Assembly (NCBI GenBank): GCA_913020115.1
Contig: CAJWBQ010000003.1
Coordinates: forward strand, 119,227-183,226
Direction of reading: 5' to 3'
Origin: an uncultured Cellvibrionales bacterium
GTDB lineage: Bacteria; Pseudomonadota; Gammaproteobacteria; Pseudomonadales; Cellvibrionaceae
DNA length: 64,000 bases
Position numbers and translations under genes: made by a program. Shown piece by piece: positions 45,797 through 53,872 of the stretch. Under the pieces are notes generated by a model, which did not search any database, had not been told where the DNA came from, and saw only the letters and a program-made list of their open reading frames with translations. Within the stretch, counting starts at the first letter, position 1, and each line of letters starts with the position of its first letter.

Positions 45797-45810
45797 GTTT
45801 ACGAAAATCC

Positions 45811-46605
45811 CTAAAGCATCAATGAGCCAATAATAAAATCAAAACTTAACATCACAATGGCGCTGAGCACCACGGCGGTTGTGGTTGCATGGCTAACACC
45901 TTCAGCCCCAGACAGGCTCTGATTGAGGTGCACGTTAAAACCGTTGACCAAGGCAATCCACATGATAATAAGGCCAAACACAAGGGACTTAATCACCCCC
46001 ATGAGTACGTCATTAATTGTTACGGTATCAATGAGGCCATTAATGTATGCGCCGGCACTCTCACCGTGAATTAACACCCCCACCACATAACCGCCACCGA
46101 TACCCACCAAATCAAAAATAGCCGTTAACATGGGCAGGGCTACTATCGCTGCGAGCAAGCGCGGCAACATCAAATAGCGGTACACATCGATGGCCATACA
46201 CTCAAGCGCGTCGAACTGTTGCTCGTTGCGCATAATGCCTATTTCCGCACAGCTGGCCGAGCCCACTCGAGCAATGACCATCAGCGCCGCCATTACAGGC
46301 CCCAGCTCCCTAATTAGACTCAAAGCCACAGCTGAGCCCAAGAGGTCGACAGAACCAAAACGAACTAAGGTGTCATAAAATTGCAGCGCCACAACCATAC
46401 CGGTAAACAAACCGGCCACCAGCAACACAGGCAAAGTACGCACACCGACAAAATTAAGCTGTTTAATAAACTCGGCTAAAGGAAAAGGCCAATGAAAAAG
46501 CCGCGAGAGCGTTAAACCCAAAAATACCGCCGCCCGCCCTATGCTTGAAACGATATCGATGCTGTAGCGACCAAGACTGGCGGGTAAATTAATAAGACCT
46601 TCCAT
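45811..46605 (-). CDS. mlaE: MlaE-type permease
   Basis: This is the inner-membrane permease of the Mla ABC transporter, with about five to six hydrophobic segments. MlaE-family words include FVGVRTLPVLLVAGLFTGMVVALQFYDTL, LIRELGPVMAALMVIARVGSASCAEIGIM, EQQFDALECMAIDVYRYLMLPR and VGIGGGYVVGV. ATG 46605 (MEGLINLPASLG) is chosen because AGGAGGAA lies upstream and it clears the mlaF stop at 46610; a longer frame starts within mlaF. It is 264 residues. Confidence 0.94.
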   Translation of the reverse strand: MEGLINLPASLGRYSIDIVSSIGRAAVFLGLTLSRLFHWPFPLAEFIKQLNFVGVRTLPVLLVAGLFTGMVVALQFYDTLVRFGSVDLLGSAVALSLIRELGPVMAALMVIARVGSASCAEIGIMRNEQQFDALECMAIDVYRYLMLPRLLAAIVALPMLTAIFDLVGIGGGYVVGVLIHGESAGAYINGLIDTVTINDVLMGVIKSLVFGLIIMWIALVNGFNVHLNQSLSGAEGVSHATTTAVVLSAIVMLSFDFIIGSLML

Positions 46606-46609
46606 AGTA

Positions 46610-47431
46610 TTAAGTTCCTCCTGCAGTGAGTCTTTGCAAGTAGGCATCAGCGTCAACAACTTTGTCTCTGGGCTTGCGATTGATCAGATTTTGAATTCGC
46701 ACATCGCTGGAATTTTTAATTTCCTCAACAGTGCCCATCGCCGCAACCTCCCCATCAAAAAGCACGGTAATACGATCGGCAATTTTAAAGGCACTTTCCA
46801 GCTCATGGGTGACAATGACCATGGTCATGTTGAGCGCCGCCCGAAGTTGCAGAATGAGCTCATCCAGCTCCACGGAGGTGACGGGATCTAAACCGGCAGA
46901 GGGCTCATCGAAAAACAAAATTTTCGGGTCCATGATAACCGCTCTTGCCAAACCGGCACGCTTTAACATACCCCCCGACAGCTCAGCGGGCATCAAGTCT
47001 TCGAAGCCTGCTAGGTTCATCAATTCCAACTTCAGTCGCGCCATGATATCGATGGTATTTTCATCGAGCTCGGTATTCTCTCGCAGAGGCAGCTTAACGT
47101 TGTCGCCGACACTCATTGAACTGAGCAGAGCACCGCCTTGAAACGCCACCCCCATCGATCGACGCAAGGCCATCATCTGCTTGCGCCCAAGTTCTGCAAT
47201 ATTTTGATTCAGCAAGCTAATGCTACCGCTACTAGGTTTCTGAAGGCCAAGTAGGTGCTTAAGCAAGGTGCTTTTACCGGAGCCGGACCCTCCCATCACC
47301 ACCATGATCTCGCCTTCGGCCACCGAGAAATTGACGTTGTGCAGCACTTGGCGATCGCCGTAATGGGCGTTCATGCCAAGCACCTCAATCACGGGCGGCT
47401 TACTGTTGTTTGTTTGTGTACTCTCACTCAA
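46610..47431 (-). CDS. mlaF: MlaF-type ATP-binding protein
   Basis: This is the ATPase of the lipid transporter: Walker A GGSGSGKST, Q-loop GVAFQGGALLSSMSVGDN, ABC signature LSGGMLKRAGLARA, Walker B ILFFDEPSAGLDPVTS and the H-loop VTHE. The protein has 273 residues. It lies 15 bp after a STAS gene and starts the mlaFEDC part of the operon. No mlaB stands at the usual 3' end; the upstream STAS protein may fill that place. Confidence 0.95.
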   Translation of the reverse strand: MSESTQTNNSKPPVIEVLGMNAHYGDRQVLHNVNFSVAEGEIMVVMGGSGSGKSTLLKHLLGLQKPSSGSISLLNQNIAELGRKQMMALRRSMGVAFQGGALLSSMSVGDNVKLPLRENTELDENTIDIMARLKLELMNLAGFEDLMPAELSGGMLKRAGLARAVIMDPKILFFDEPSAGLDPVTSVELDELILQLRAALNMTMVIVTHELESAFKIADRITVLFDGEVAAMGTVEEIKNSSDVRIQNLINRKPRDKVVDADAYLQRLTAGGT

Positions 47432-47446
47432 AGCGGATAAGACTCA

Positions 47447-47764
47447 CTAAAGGTTATGTTCGTTTTCGACCATGGGAAAGACCGACACTAGCCGGGTTAG
47501 TTCCAAGACTTGTAGAGGGCTGCCCGTAGCGCCTAAGATTTTGAACTCCAAAGACTGCTTTTTCGCGACGTTAAAACTCTCAACCAAGGCCGCGATGCCG
47601 GAACTATCGATATAGGCCAACTGGGTAAAATCTACCAAGACGTGTTCTCCGCCGCCCAGTAGGCCCAGCAGTGTTTCGCGCAGCACGCTTGAGTTATGCA
47701 GGTCTATCTCGCCGCTTAGGTGTAGGCGTTCGTATTGTTTAAAGGTTGTTCTACTAATTTCCAT
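47447..47764 (-). CDS. STAS-domain protein (anti-sigma-factor antagonist type; possible MlaB role)
   Basis: The 105-residue single STAS domain has HLSGEIDLHNSSVLRETLLGLL, VLVDFTQLAYIDSSGIAALVESF and LEFKILGATGSPLQVLELT. The Ser in DSSG is the usual phosphorylation site in SpoIIAA/RsbV proteins. Its kinase-like partner is 11 bp upstream and its possible phosphatase is at 43256. It also sits 15 bp before mlaF, so it could be the MlaB-like subunit that stabilises the MlaF ATPase. Both roles may be true. Confidence 0.85.
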   Translation of the reverse strand: MEISRTTFKQYERLHLSGEIDLHNSSVLRETLLGLLGGGEHVLVDFTQLAYIDSSGIAALVESFNVAKKQSLEFKILGATGSPLQVLELTRLVSVFPMVENEHNL

Positions 47765-47775
47765 AACTGTCGCCC

Positions 47776-48195
47776 TTAGGCTTCCTTCAGTGGTAATTGT
47801 TTACGCATTTCTAAGGTATTGCCGCTGGCATCGCCTTCAATCAGGTGAACGCGGTCCATCACCTGATGAATAATATGTAAACCAAGCCCCCCTGGTTGCT
47901 CATCAACCACGGGCTTTGCCGTTATATCGGCTTCACAGATTTCGGGACATTGATCGATAATGTGGAACACCGCTTCGCCATCTGCAGCAAAGATCTGCAG
48001 CTTCACAGAGCCATTGTCGCAATACTTGTAGCCATATCGGATGACATTGGCACAGGCTTCATCTACGGCCAAAACAATGCTGTTAATATCGGGGTCGGGG
48101 AAACCAAATTCAAGGCAAGCTTCTCTTACATCGGCTCGAATACTACAGAGCTTTGATGTGCATGAATCGCACTCAATGTTTTTGATCAATTTCAA
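47776..48195 (-). CDS. RsbW/SpoIIAB-like serine kinase (GHKL fold)
   Basis: The 139-residue protein has a small GHKL ATPase domain: the N-box is AVDEACANVIRYGY, then HIIDQCPEIC, and the G2-like loop is QPGGLGLHIIHQVMD. These proteins phosphorylate a STAS partner and, in the classic case, sequester a sigma factor. No sigma gene is adjacent. N-terminal Cys pairs (CDSCTSKLC) are unusual and could be redox- or metal-sensitive. It is first gene of the minus-strand run that continues into mlaFEDC. Confidence 0.85.
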   Translation of the reverse strand: MKLIKNIECDSCTSKLCSIRADVREACLEFGFPDPDINSIVLAVDEACANVIRYGYKYCDNGSVKLQIFAADGEAVFHIIDQCPEICEADITAKPVVDEQPGGLGLHIIHQVMDRVHLIEGDASGNTLEMRKQLPLKEA

Positions 48196-48327
48196 TGCTG
48201 GTCTCCCACCGCTTTACCGGATGCTAATATAGCTGTTCGCGCAGGTCGGGGGAAAGTAAAAACTGCCGTAGGCATATGATAATGGGCATTTACTTGAAAA
48301 AACACTGTTAGGCAGGAAAAAACTCTC

Positions 48328-48344
48328 CTGACACCTTCTGTCAG
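48328..48344. repeat. inverted repeat upstream of the AlkD-like gene
   Basis: CTGACA and TGTCAG flank CCTTC, 12 bp before a -10-like TATACT (48356-48361). It could be an operator for the AlkD-like gene or a short hairpin. Confidence 0.35.
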
Positions 48345-48396
48345 CAGAGCCCCCGTATACTCCACGTTTATGTAAATTTATTCACGGAATGCTTTT

Positions 48397-49512
48397 ATGG
48401 ATTTAATGAAAAACGGCCTGTCCCACGCGGCGGTTGATCGCATTGGTCAAGCTCTGGTGCGCTTGCAACCTAAACTGGACCGAGCGCTGTTTCAACAGCA
48501 GGCGCTGGAGGGCTTAGAATCCCTAGAACTGAAAGAGCGAGTCAATCATATAATTTCGACGCTACAGGCCTTTTTACCCAGCGATTTCGCTAAAACGGCT
48601 AAGCTACTGAAGCGCTTACCGGCTATTTGGGACCGCGGGCCCGCTGACGACCCGCTGCGAGGCTTCGCGGCCTGGCCTCTTATCGATTATGTGGGTGTGC
48701 ACGGCCTGGAGCACCCCGAAATAGCTCTTGACCTCTTAGAGCATCTTACAGAGCTCTTTTCCGCTGAGTTCGCCATTCGGCCTCTCCTGCTAAACCACCC
48801 TGAGATTGCTCAGCGTTATTTACAAGATTGGAGCCTTCACCCCAGTGAGCACGTGAGAAGGCTAGCCTCTGAAGGTTCCCGCCCTCGCCTGCCTTGGGGT
48901 ATACAGCTTAAACCCTTTGTTGAGGACCCAAGCCCTAACATACCCCTCTTAGACACCCTGAAGAACGACCCCAGTTTGTATGTTCGCCGCTCGGTGGCGA
49001 ATCACCTCAACGACATCGCAAAAGATCACCCTGATACGGTTATTTCAATTTGCAAAAAGTGGTACAGCAAAAAGCCCTCTGAGGAAGTGCGCTGGGTAAT
49101 TAAGCACGCCACTCGCACTTTGGTGAAAGCTGGTCACCCCGAGGTATTCCCCCTACTGGGCTACAGTGAACAGGTTGCCATTAAAAAACCCCAAATTACC
49201 CTCGAGTCGGCAGCACTGACATTGGGTGAATCCCTGAGCTTTTCTTTCAAGATTCAATCGACCAGCACCGCAGCCCAAAAATTAGTGGTCGACTTTGCCC
49301 TGCACCTGGTCAAAGCCAATGGTCGACGCCAAGCAAAAGTATTCAAACTGAAATCCTTGAACTTAGCTCCTCGGGAAATCTGTCAATTAGAAAAAACCCA
49401 CTCCATAAAACCCATCTCAACTCGGAAGTATTATGCAGGCACGCAAGTATTAGAGGTTTTGGTCAATGGCAAAGGCGTAGCGGAATGTGAATTTGAACTG
49501 AGTGTTCCCTAG
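48397..49512 (+). CDS. AlkD-like HEAT-repeat protein (DNA alkylation repair family)
   Basis: AlkD proteins excise positively charged alkylated bases using a superhelix of HEAT-like repeats. Here residues 30-235 are helical, with PLRGFAAWPLIDYVGVHGLEHP, HPSEHVRRLASEGSRPRLPWG, DPSLYVRRSVANHLNDIAKDHPD and EEVRWVIKHATRTLVKAGHPE. A C-terminal beta-rich part (250-371) is longer than in Bacillus AlkD. The RLPWG motif and VRR repeats are typical of the wider family. It is 371 residues. It is divergent from the RsbW-like gene. Confidence 0.85.
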   Translation: MDLMKNGLSHAAVDRIGQALVRLQPKLDRALFQQQALEGLESLELKERVNHIISTLQAFLPSDFAKTAKLLKRLPAIWDRGPADDPLRGFAAWPLIDYVGVHGLEHPEIALDLLEHLTELFSAEFAIRPLLLNHPEIAQRYLQDWSLHPSEHVRRLASEGSRPRLPWGIQLKPFVEDPSPNIPLLDTLKNDPSLYVRRSVANHLNDIAKDHPDTVISICKKWYSKKPSEEVRWVIKHATRTLVKAGHPEVFPLLGYSEQVAIKKPQITLESAALTLGESLSFSFKIQSTSTAAQKLVVDFALHLVKANGRRQAKVFKLKSLNLAPREICQLEKTHSIKPISTRKYYAGTQVLEVLVNGKGVAECEFELSVP

Positions 49513-49523
49513 CGCCCGCCTCC

Positions 49524-49567
49524 TAAGAACGCTTGGCATAAGCACCTATCCCCCAAGCCGGTTCTTA
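49524..49567. repeat. 13-bp hairpin after the AlkD-like gene
   Basis: TAAGAAC-GCTTGG pairs with CCAAGC-CG-GTTCTTA with a two-base bulge. No T-run follows, so it is a possible but not classic terminator between the AlkD-like and hydrolase genes. Confidence 0.5.
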
Positions 49568-49611
49568 TACATAATAGGGCTCACACAAAAACAATAAATG
49601 CAGAGCCCCCT

Positions 49612-50541
49612 ATGGACCCACAAATCTTCACCTTGGAATCTAAGCACAGCACGGACAGCCACCACATAAACACTCTGTTGTGGACCAGCGAAAAAGCCGG
49701 CGCCTCCCTAGTACACATATGCCACGGCATGGCTGAATTCGCAGGGCGATATCAAGCTATCGCAGAATTATTGGTGGCAGCGGGATATCACGTGATTGCC
49801 CACGATCACCGGGGGCACGGCCAAGACAGTGCTCATCTCGGCCACTATGCCGACAGTGATGGCTGGCAAAAGGTTGTTGACGACATTGGCACTGTGCATG
49901 AATTTGCGCTTAAAACTCTCGGTGCGGGCACGCCCATTATCTTGCTGGGTCATAGCATGGGCTCGTTTATCGCTCAGCAATATGCCATTGAACACGGCAA
50001 ACGTTTAAAGGCTCTAGTTTTGTCTGGCAGCAATTTGCCACAGGTGGGGCTAATGCGCAGCGCTCGCTTCATCGCCAAATTTGAGGCCTGGCGCCAAGGT
50101 CCCAAGGGCAAAAGTAAATTCATCGACAAGCTTTCCTTTGGTTCTTTCAACAAAGCCTTTAGCCCCAGCCGTACCGACTTTGACTGGCTGTCGAGAGACA
50201 ATGAAATTGTAGATGCTTATGTTGCTAGTCCCCTCTGTGGGTTTTTATGCAGCAATCAGCTGTGGCTAGACATGTTGGGCGGCTTAATCGCGCTAGGCCA
50301 AGCAGACGCATTTAAGGCGATTCCATCAGACCTGCCTATTTATTTGCTTTCAGGTGAACTAGACCCCGTCAGTGCTAGAACCAACGGTGTGGACAAGCTG
50401 GCAGAGCGTATGCAGGCTTGTGGCTTGAGCGAGGTGAGTTGCAATCTTTATGATGAGGGACGGCATGAAATACTCAACGAAACCAATCGTGAAGAAGTGC
50501 TGAGCCATTTGACCAAATGGCTGATGGTCCTACCGGCCTAG
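49612..50541 (+). CDS. alpha/beta hydrolase, monoacylglycerol-lipase/lysophospholipase type
   Basis: The 309-residue protein has no signal peptide. The nucleophile elbow is LLGHSMGSF. The oxyanion region HGMAEFAGRY and the word HDHRGHGQDSAH are as in monoglyceride lipases (Hydrolase_4), with catalytic Asp in SGELDPVSA and His in EGRHEILNE. The ATG at 49612 follows AGCCCCCT, not a strong ribosome site. Probably it cleaves monoacylglycerols or lysophospholipids in the cytoplasm. Confidence 0.88.
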   Translation: MDPQIFTLESKHSTDSHHINTLLWTSEKAGASLVHICHGMAEFAGRYQAIAELLVAAGYHVIAHDHRGHGQDSAHLGHYADSDGWQKVVDDIGTVHEFALKTLGAGTPIILLGHSMGSFIAQQYAIEHGKRLKALVLSGSNLPQVGLMRSARFIAKFEAWRQGPKGKSKFIDKLSFGSFNKAFSPSRTDFDWLSRDNEIVDAYVASPLCGFLCSNQLWLDMLGGLIALGQADAFKAIPSDLPIYLLSGELDPVSARTNGVDKLAERMQACGLSEVSCNLYDEGRHEILNETNREEVLSHLTKWLMVLPA

Positions 50542-50576
50542 ACACTGTTTACCTAAACTCTCTCCACCTAGAGGCA

Positions 50577-50608
50577 CTCAGTCTAAGTTCTACTTAGCCT
50601 AGACTGAG
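50577..50608. terminator. hairpin between convergent hydrolase and symporter genes
   Basis: CTCAGTCTA and TAGACTGAG form a perfect 9-bp stem, with an inner CTAAG/CTTAG pairing. There is no T-run on either strand, so this is a possible bidirectional, non-classical terminator. Confidence 0.45.
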
Positions 50609-50629
50609 ACCATTTAGACTACGCTGACA

Positions 50630-52336
50630 CTAGTGCGCTTGAGCTTCACCCGAACCCTTTGGGAAACGAATGCTCTCCACCATTGCCTGTATCTCTTCCG
50701 GTGCATCGGGCGTAAAGCGACTCACTGCCAGTGCCACCACAAAATTCAGCAACATTCCCAAGGTGCCAATACCTTCGGGGGATATGCCCCAAAGCCAGTT
50801 CTCAGGCACATTGGCCCCGGGATTAACGAACTTAAAATAAACGATGTAGGCTGCGGTAAACGTTACCCCGCTTAACATGCCGCTAATGGCACCCTCTTTG
50901 TTCATACGCCGAGAGAAGATTCCCAATATAATGGCCGGAAAAAAAGAGGCTGCGGCCAAGCCAAAGGCGAAGGCCACCACTTGCGCCACAAAACCTGGCG
51001 GATTAACGCCGAGATACCCGGCAATCACCACTGCAACAGCGGCAGCCCCCCTGGCATATCGCAGCTCTTGCCGATCGGTAATATCGGGCATCAAATTTCG
51101 CTTTAACAAATCGTGAGACACAGAGGTAGAAATAACCAACAACAAACCCGCGGAGGTTGATAGCGCCGCGGCGATACCACCCGCCGCCACCAGAGCAATC
51201 ACCCAGGCCGGCAAGTTGGCAATTTCGGGGTTGGCCATCACCATAATGTCTCGATCGATGGTCATTTCATTACGCTCGTCTCCAGCGTAATACATTCGCC
51301 CATCGTCGTTTTTGTCTTCCCAGCTGATGAGCCCAGTTTTTTCCCAATTGTTGATCCAGCTGGGCGCCTGCTCACGAGCAATGCCCTGCCCCTCTGGGCC
51401 GTTGATGGTATTGATCATATTGACCCGCGCAAAAGCGGCGATAGACGGTGCTGTGGTATACAGCAAGGCGATGAACAACAGCGCCCAACCTGCCGATTTT
51501 CGCGCATCGCGCACTTTGGGCACGGTAAAAAAACGCACTATCACATGGGGCAAACCGGCCGTGCCTACCATCAATGCCGCCGTTATAAAGAAGACATCAA
51601 TTTTGCTTTTGGTACCACTGGTATAGGCGGTAAAGCCAAGTTCCTGAGAGAGGCCGTCCAGCTTATCGAGCAGGTAGGTACCCGAGCCATCGGCCAAAGT
51701 ATCCCCCATACCAAGCTGAGGAATGGGATTGCCGGTAATCATGATTGAGATAAACACCGCTGGCACAAGGTAGGCGAATATGAGAACACAGTATTGCGCT
51801 ACTTGTGTGTAAGTTATGCCCTTCATGCCGCCTAAGACCGCGTAGAAAAACACCACCCCCATGCCTATGATGACTCCAGTGAGAATATCCACCTCAAGAA
51901 AGCGCGAAAACACCACACCGACGCCACGCATTTGCCCGGCAACATAGGTAAAGGAGACAAAGATCGCACACACCACCGCAACGGTTCTTGCCACCTGTGA
52001 ATAATAGCGATCACCGATGAAATCTGGCACCGTGAATTTGCCAAACTTTCGCAAATAAGGCGCCAAACAAAGTGCCAACAGCACATAGCCCCCGGTCCAG
52101 CCCATCAGGTAAACGCCACCGTCATAGCCCATGAAGGAAATTAATCCCGCCATAGAAATGAACGACGCTGCAGACATCCAGTCAGCCGCTGTGGCCATAC
52201 CATTGGCGATGGGGTGAACATCTCCACCGGCGACGTAGAATTCTTGGGTAGAACCCGCCCTCGCCCACAGGGCTATGGCGATATACAAAGCGAAAGAAGC
52301 ACCCACAATCAAAATGGTTAATAGTTGGATACTCAT
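50630..52336 (-). CDS. sodium:solute symporter large subunit (VC2705-like, near acetate permease ActP)
   Basis: The SSS-family transporter has about 13 transmembrane segments and 568 residues. Landmarks are [81 protein letters not shown] and [25 protein letters not shown] long insertion (about 300-350, with a charged [18 protein letters not shown] loop) is typical of the VC2705 type. It is coupled with a small subunit gene 3 bp upstream. The likely substrates are acetate or other short acids, driven by sodium. Confidence 0.9.
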   Translation of the reverse strand: MSIQLLTILIVGASFALYIAIALWARAGSTQEFYVAGGDVHPIANGMATAADWMSAASFISMAGLISFMGYDGGVYLMGWTGGYVLLALCLAPYLRKFGKFTVPDFIGDRYYSQVARTVAVVCAIFVSFTYVAGQMRGVGVVFSRFLEVDILTGVIIGMGVVFFYAVLGGMKGITYTQVAQYCVLIFAYLVPAVFISIMITGNPIPQLGMGDTLADGSGTYLLDKLDGLSQELGFTAYTSGTKSKIDVFFITAALMVGTAGLPHVIVRFFTVPKVRDARKSAGWALLFIALLYTTAPSIAAFARVNMINTINGPEGQGIAREQAPSWINNWEKTGLISWEDKNDDGRMYYAGDERNEMTIDRDIMVMANPEIANLPAWVIALVAAGGIAAALSTSAGLLLVISTSVSHDLLKRNLMPDITDRQELRYARGAAAVAVVIAGYLGVNPPGFVAQVVAFAFGLAAASFFPAIILGIFSRRMNKEGAISGMLSGVTFTAAYIVYFKFVNPGANVPENWLWGISPEGIGTLGMLLNFVVALAVSRFTPDAPEEIQAMVESIRFPKGSGEAQAH

Positions 52337-52339
52337 ACT

Positions 52340-52606
52340 TCAATCCTCGTGCACGTTATATTTTCTGTCCAAACGGTTCATTTTCACCACATAGACAAAA
52401 ATCAGCACCACAAAGCTGTAGATAGCGCCTTGCTGAGAAAACCAGAAACCCAGTTTGAAACCTCCGAGACGAATGCTGTTGAGCTCTTCAACCCATAAAA
52501 TACCGAAACCAAAACTTACAATGAACCAAATCAATAGCAAACTCAGTAGCAGCCGAATGTTCTCCCGCCAATAGGCTTTGGCTAAGGTACGATCTTCAAA
52601 ACTCAT
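52340..52606 (-). CDS. DUF4212 small subunit of the sodium/substrate symporter
   Basis: The protein has 88 residues with two transmembrane helices: LLLSLLLIWFIVSFGFGILWV and FSQQGAIYSFVVLIFVYVVKMNRLD. The pattern AKAYWRENIRLLLSLL and the motif KLGFWFSQQG are those of the small subunit that always precedes the VC2705-type symporter. ATG 52606 is chosen because GGAG lies six bases upstream; a frame up to 52723 is not supported. Confidence 0.9.
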   Translation of the reverse strand: MSFEDRTLAKAYWRENIRLLLSLLLIWFIVSFGFGILWVEELNSIRLGGFKLGFWFSQQGAIYSFVVLIFVYVVKMNRLDRKYNVHED

Positions 52607-52730
52607 AAGGTACTCCATTAGTATTATTTTTATATTGAATCCGGGTGAAGCGAATGGCCTAGCGAATGCTGTAACGACAAAATGCTGACGGCGAAGCAAA
52701 CTCTTAAGCGCACAACATAACATAGCTCTT

Positions 52731-52760
52731 TTGCTAATTTCAGCCTAAACTCACTATACT
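52731..52760 (+). promoter_or_regulatory. candidate sigma-70 promoter of the binding protein/kinase pair
   Basis: TTGCTA (52731-52736) is 18 bp before TATACT (52755-52760). The first gene starts 45 bp downstream at 52805. Confidence 0.4.
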
Positions 52761-52804
52761 TAGCCAAGGGATAGGAATGAGATAGGACTTTATTACTAAG
52801 TGAA

Positions 52805-53869
52805 TTGAAGCTGCGAGTTAATGGGCATTTGAATATATTCAAAAAAACACTTATACCTCTCTGCACCTCCCTATCAGTGCTATTACCTGGTGCTACTTAC
52901 AGCGATGAAACCCTCTCGCTGTTAACTTGGGAGGCCTACATTTCCCCCAAGGTTATTGAAGCGTTTGAAGCACAAACGGGCATTCGAGTTGAGAGCCATT
53001 TTTTCACCAATGATCCGCAGCGAAGCCTGCTAGTTTCAAGCTACCCTGAAGCTTACGATCTAACCCTGCTAGACAAGTCCGACTTGGTTCGTTATCAAAA
53101 TCTAAATTGGATTGCGCCGATGAACCTTGATTTAATACCCAATGAAAAACATATCGATCCTCAGTGGCGCGACAGTCAACAATTGGGCCTGGCTTATACT
53201 TGGGGAACCACAGGTATCGCTTATCGAGCCGACAAGCTCGAAACCGCGCCAGACAAATGGGCCGACCTGCTAAACCCCAGCGTGACTTTGCAGGGTAAGA
53301 TTTTAATGATTAATGAAGCCGAGGAGATCTTCATCGCGGCTTTAAAATACATGGGCCTGCGCATGCATGAAATGTCTATTCGCACCATTGACCTAGCCTA
53401 CGACATTCTCTCTACCCAGCGACCTCACACCCGTTACAGCATTGAGCCTTTAAATCAAGAAAACGGCTTTGTCACGGGCGAAATTTTAGCGGGAATGGCC
53501 TACAATGGCGACGCAGCTTATCTCAAGAAATATTTCAACAGCGATATTAACTATGCACTGCCCGCGGAAGGCTGCATTTTGTGGGCCGACTATTGGGTGA
53601 TGCTGAGTAAATCACCCAACAGGCGAAACGCCCACCTATTTCTTGATTTCATTAATACCCCCAAATACGCCCGTGAAAATGCTCAATTTATTAGCAACGC
53701 CACCGCCAACAAGGCGGCTTACCAACTACTATCAGAGGAAGAGAGGAATAACACTATAATTTACCCGCCCAAACAAACACTTAAAAACTGTGAAGCCATC
53801 AACTTTAATACATCAGACATAAGTCGAGAGATGAATCATTTATTTTTTATGCTTTCGGGGAGTCAGTAG
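52805..53869 (+). CDS. PotD-like periplasmic binding protein (polyamine type)
   Basis: A signal peptide of about 33 residues ends near ATYSDE. The body follows PotD/PotF: LTWEAYISPKVIEAFEAQTGIRVESHFF, YDLTLLDKSDLVRY, LGLAYTWGTTGIAYRADKL, WADLLNP, GEILAGMAYNGDAAYLKK and LPAEGCILWADYWVMLSKSPN. This is the standard set of a polyamine-type binding fold, though the ligand residues are not certain. There are no ABC transporter genes here. The hybrid kinase gene begins 3 bp after the stop, so the protein probably presents ligand to that kinase. The start is TTG 52805. It is 354 residues. Confidence 0.87.
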   Translation: MKLRVNGHLNIFKKTLIPLCTSLSVLLPGATYSDETLSLLTWEAYISPKVIEAFEAQTGIRVESHFFTNDPQRSLLVSSYPEAYDLTLLDKSDLVRYQNLNWIAPMNLDLIPNEKHIDPQWRDSQQLGLAYTWGTTGIAYRADKLETAPDKWADLLNPSVTLQGKILMINEAEEIFIAALKYMGLRMHEMSIRTIDLAYDILSTQRPHTRYSIEPLNQENGFVTGEILAGMAYNGDAAYLKKYFNSDINYALPAEGCILWADYWVMLSKSPNRRNAHLFLDFINTPKYARENAQFISNATANKAAYQLLSEEERNNTIIYPPKQTLKNCEAINFNTSDISREMNHLFFMLSGSQ

Positions 53870-53872
53870 TCG

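Noticed and set aside
47447..47764. Naming the STAS gene mlaB outright
   Set aside because: It lies upstream of mlaF next to an RsbW-like kinase and has a DSSG phospho-site, so an antagonist role is equally likely.
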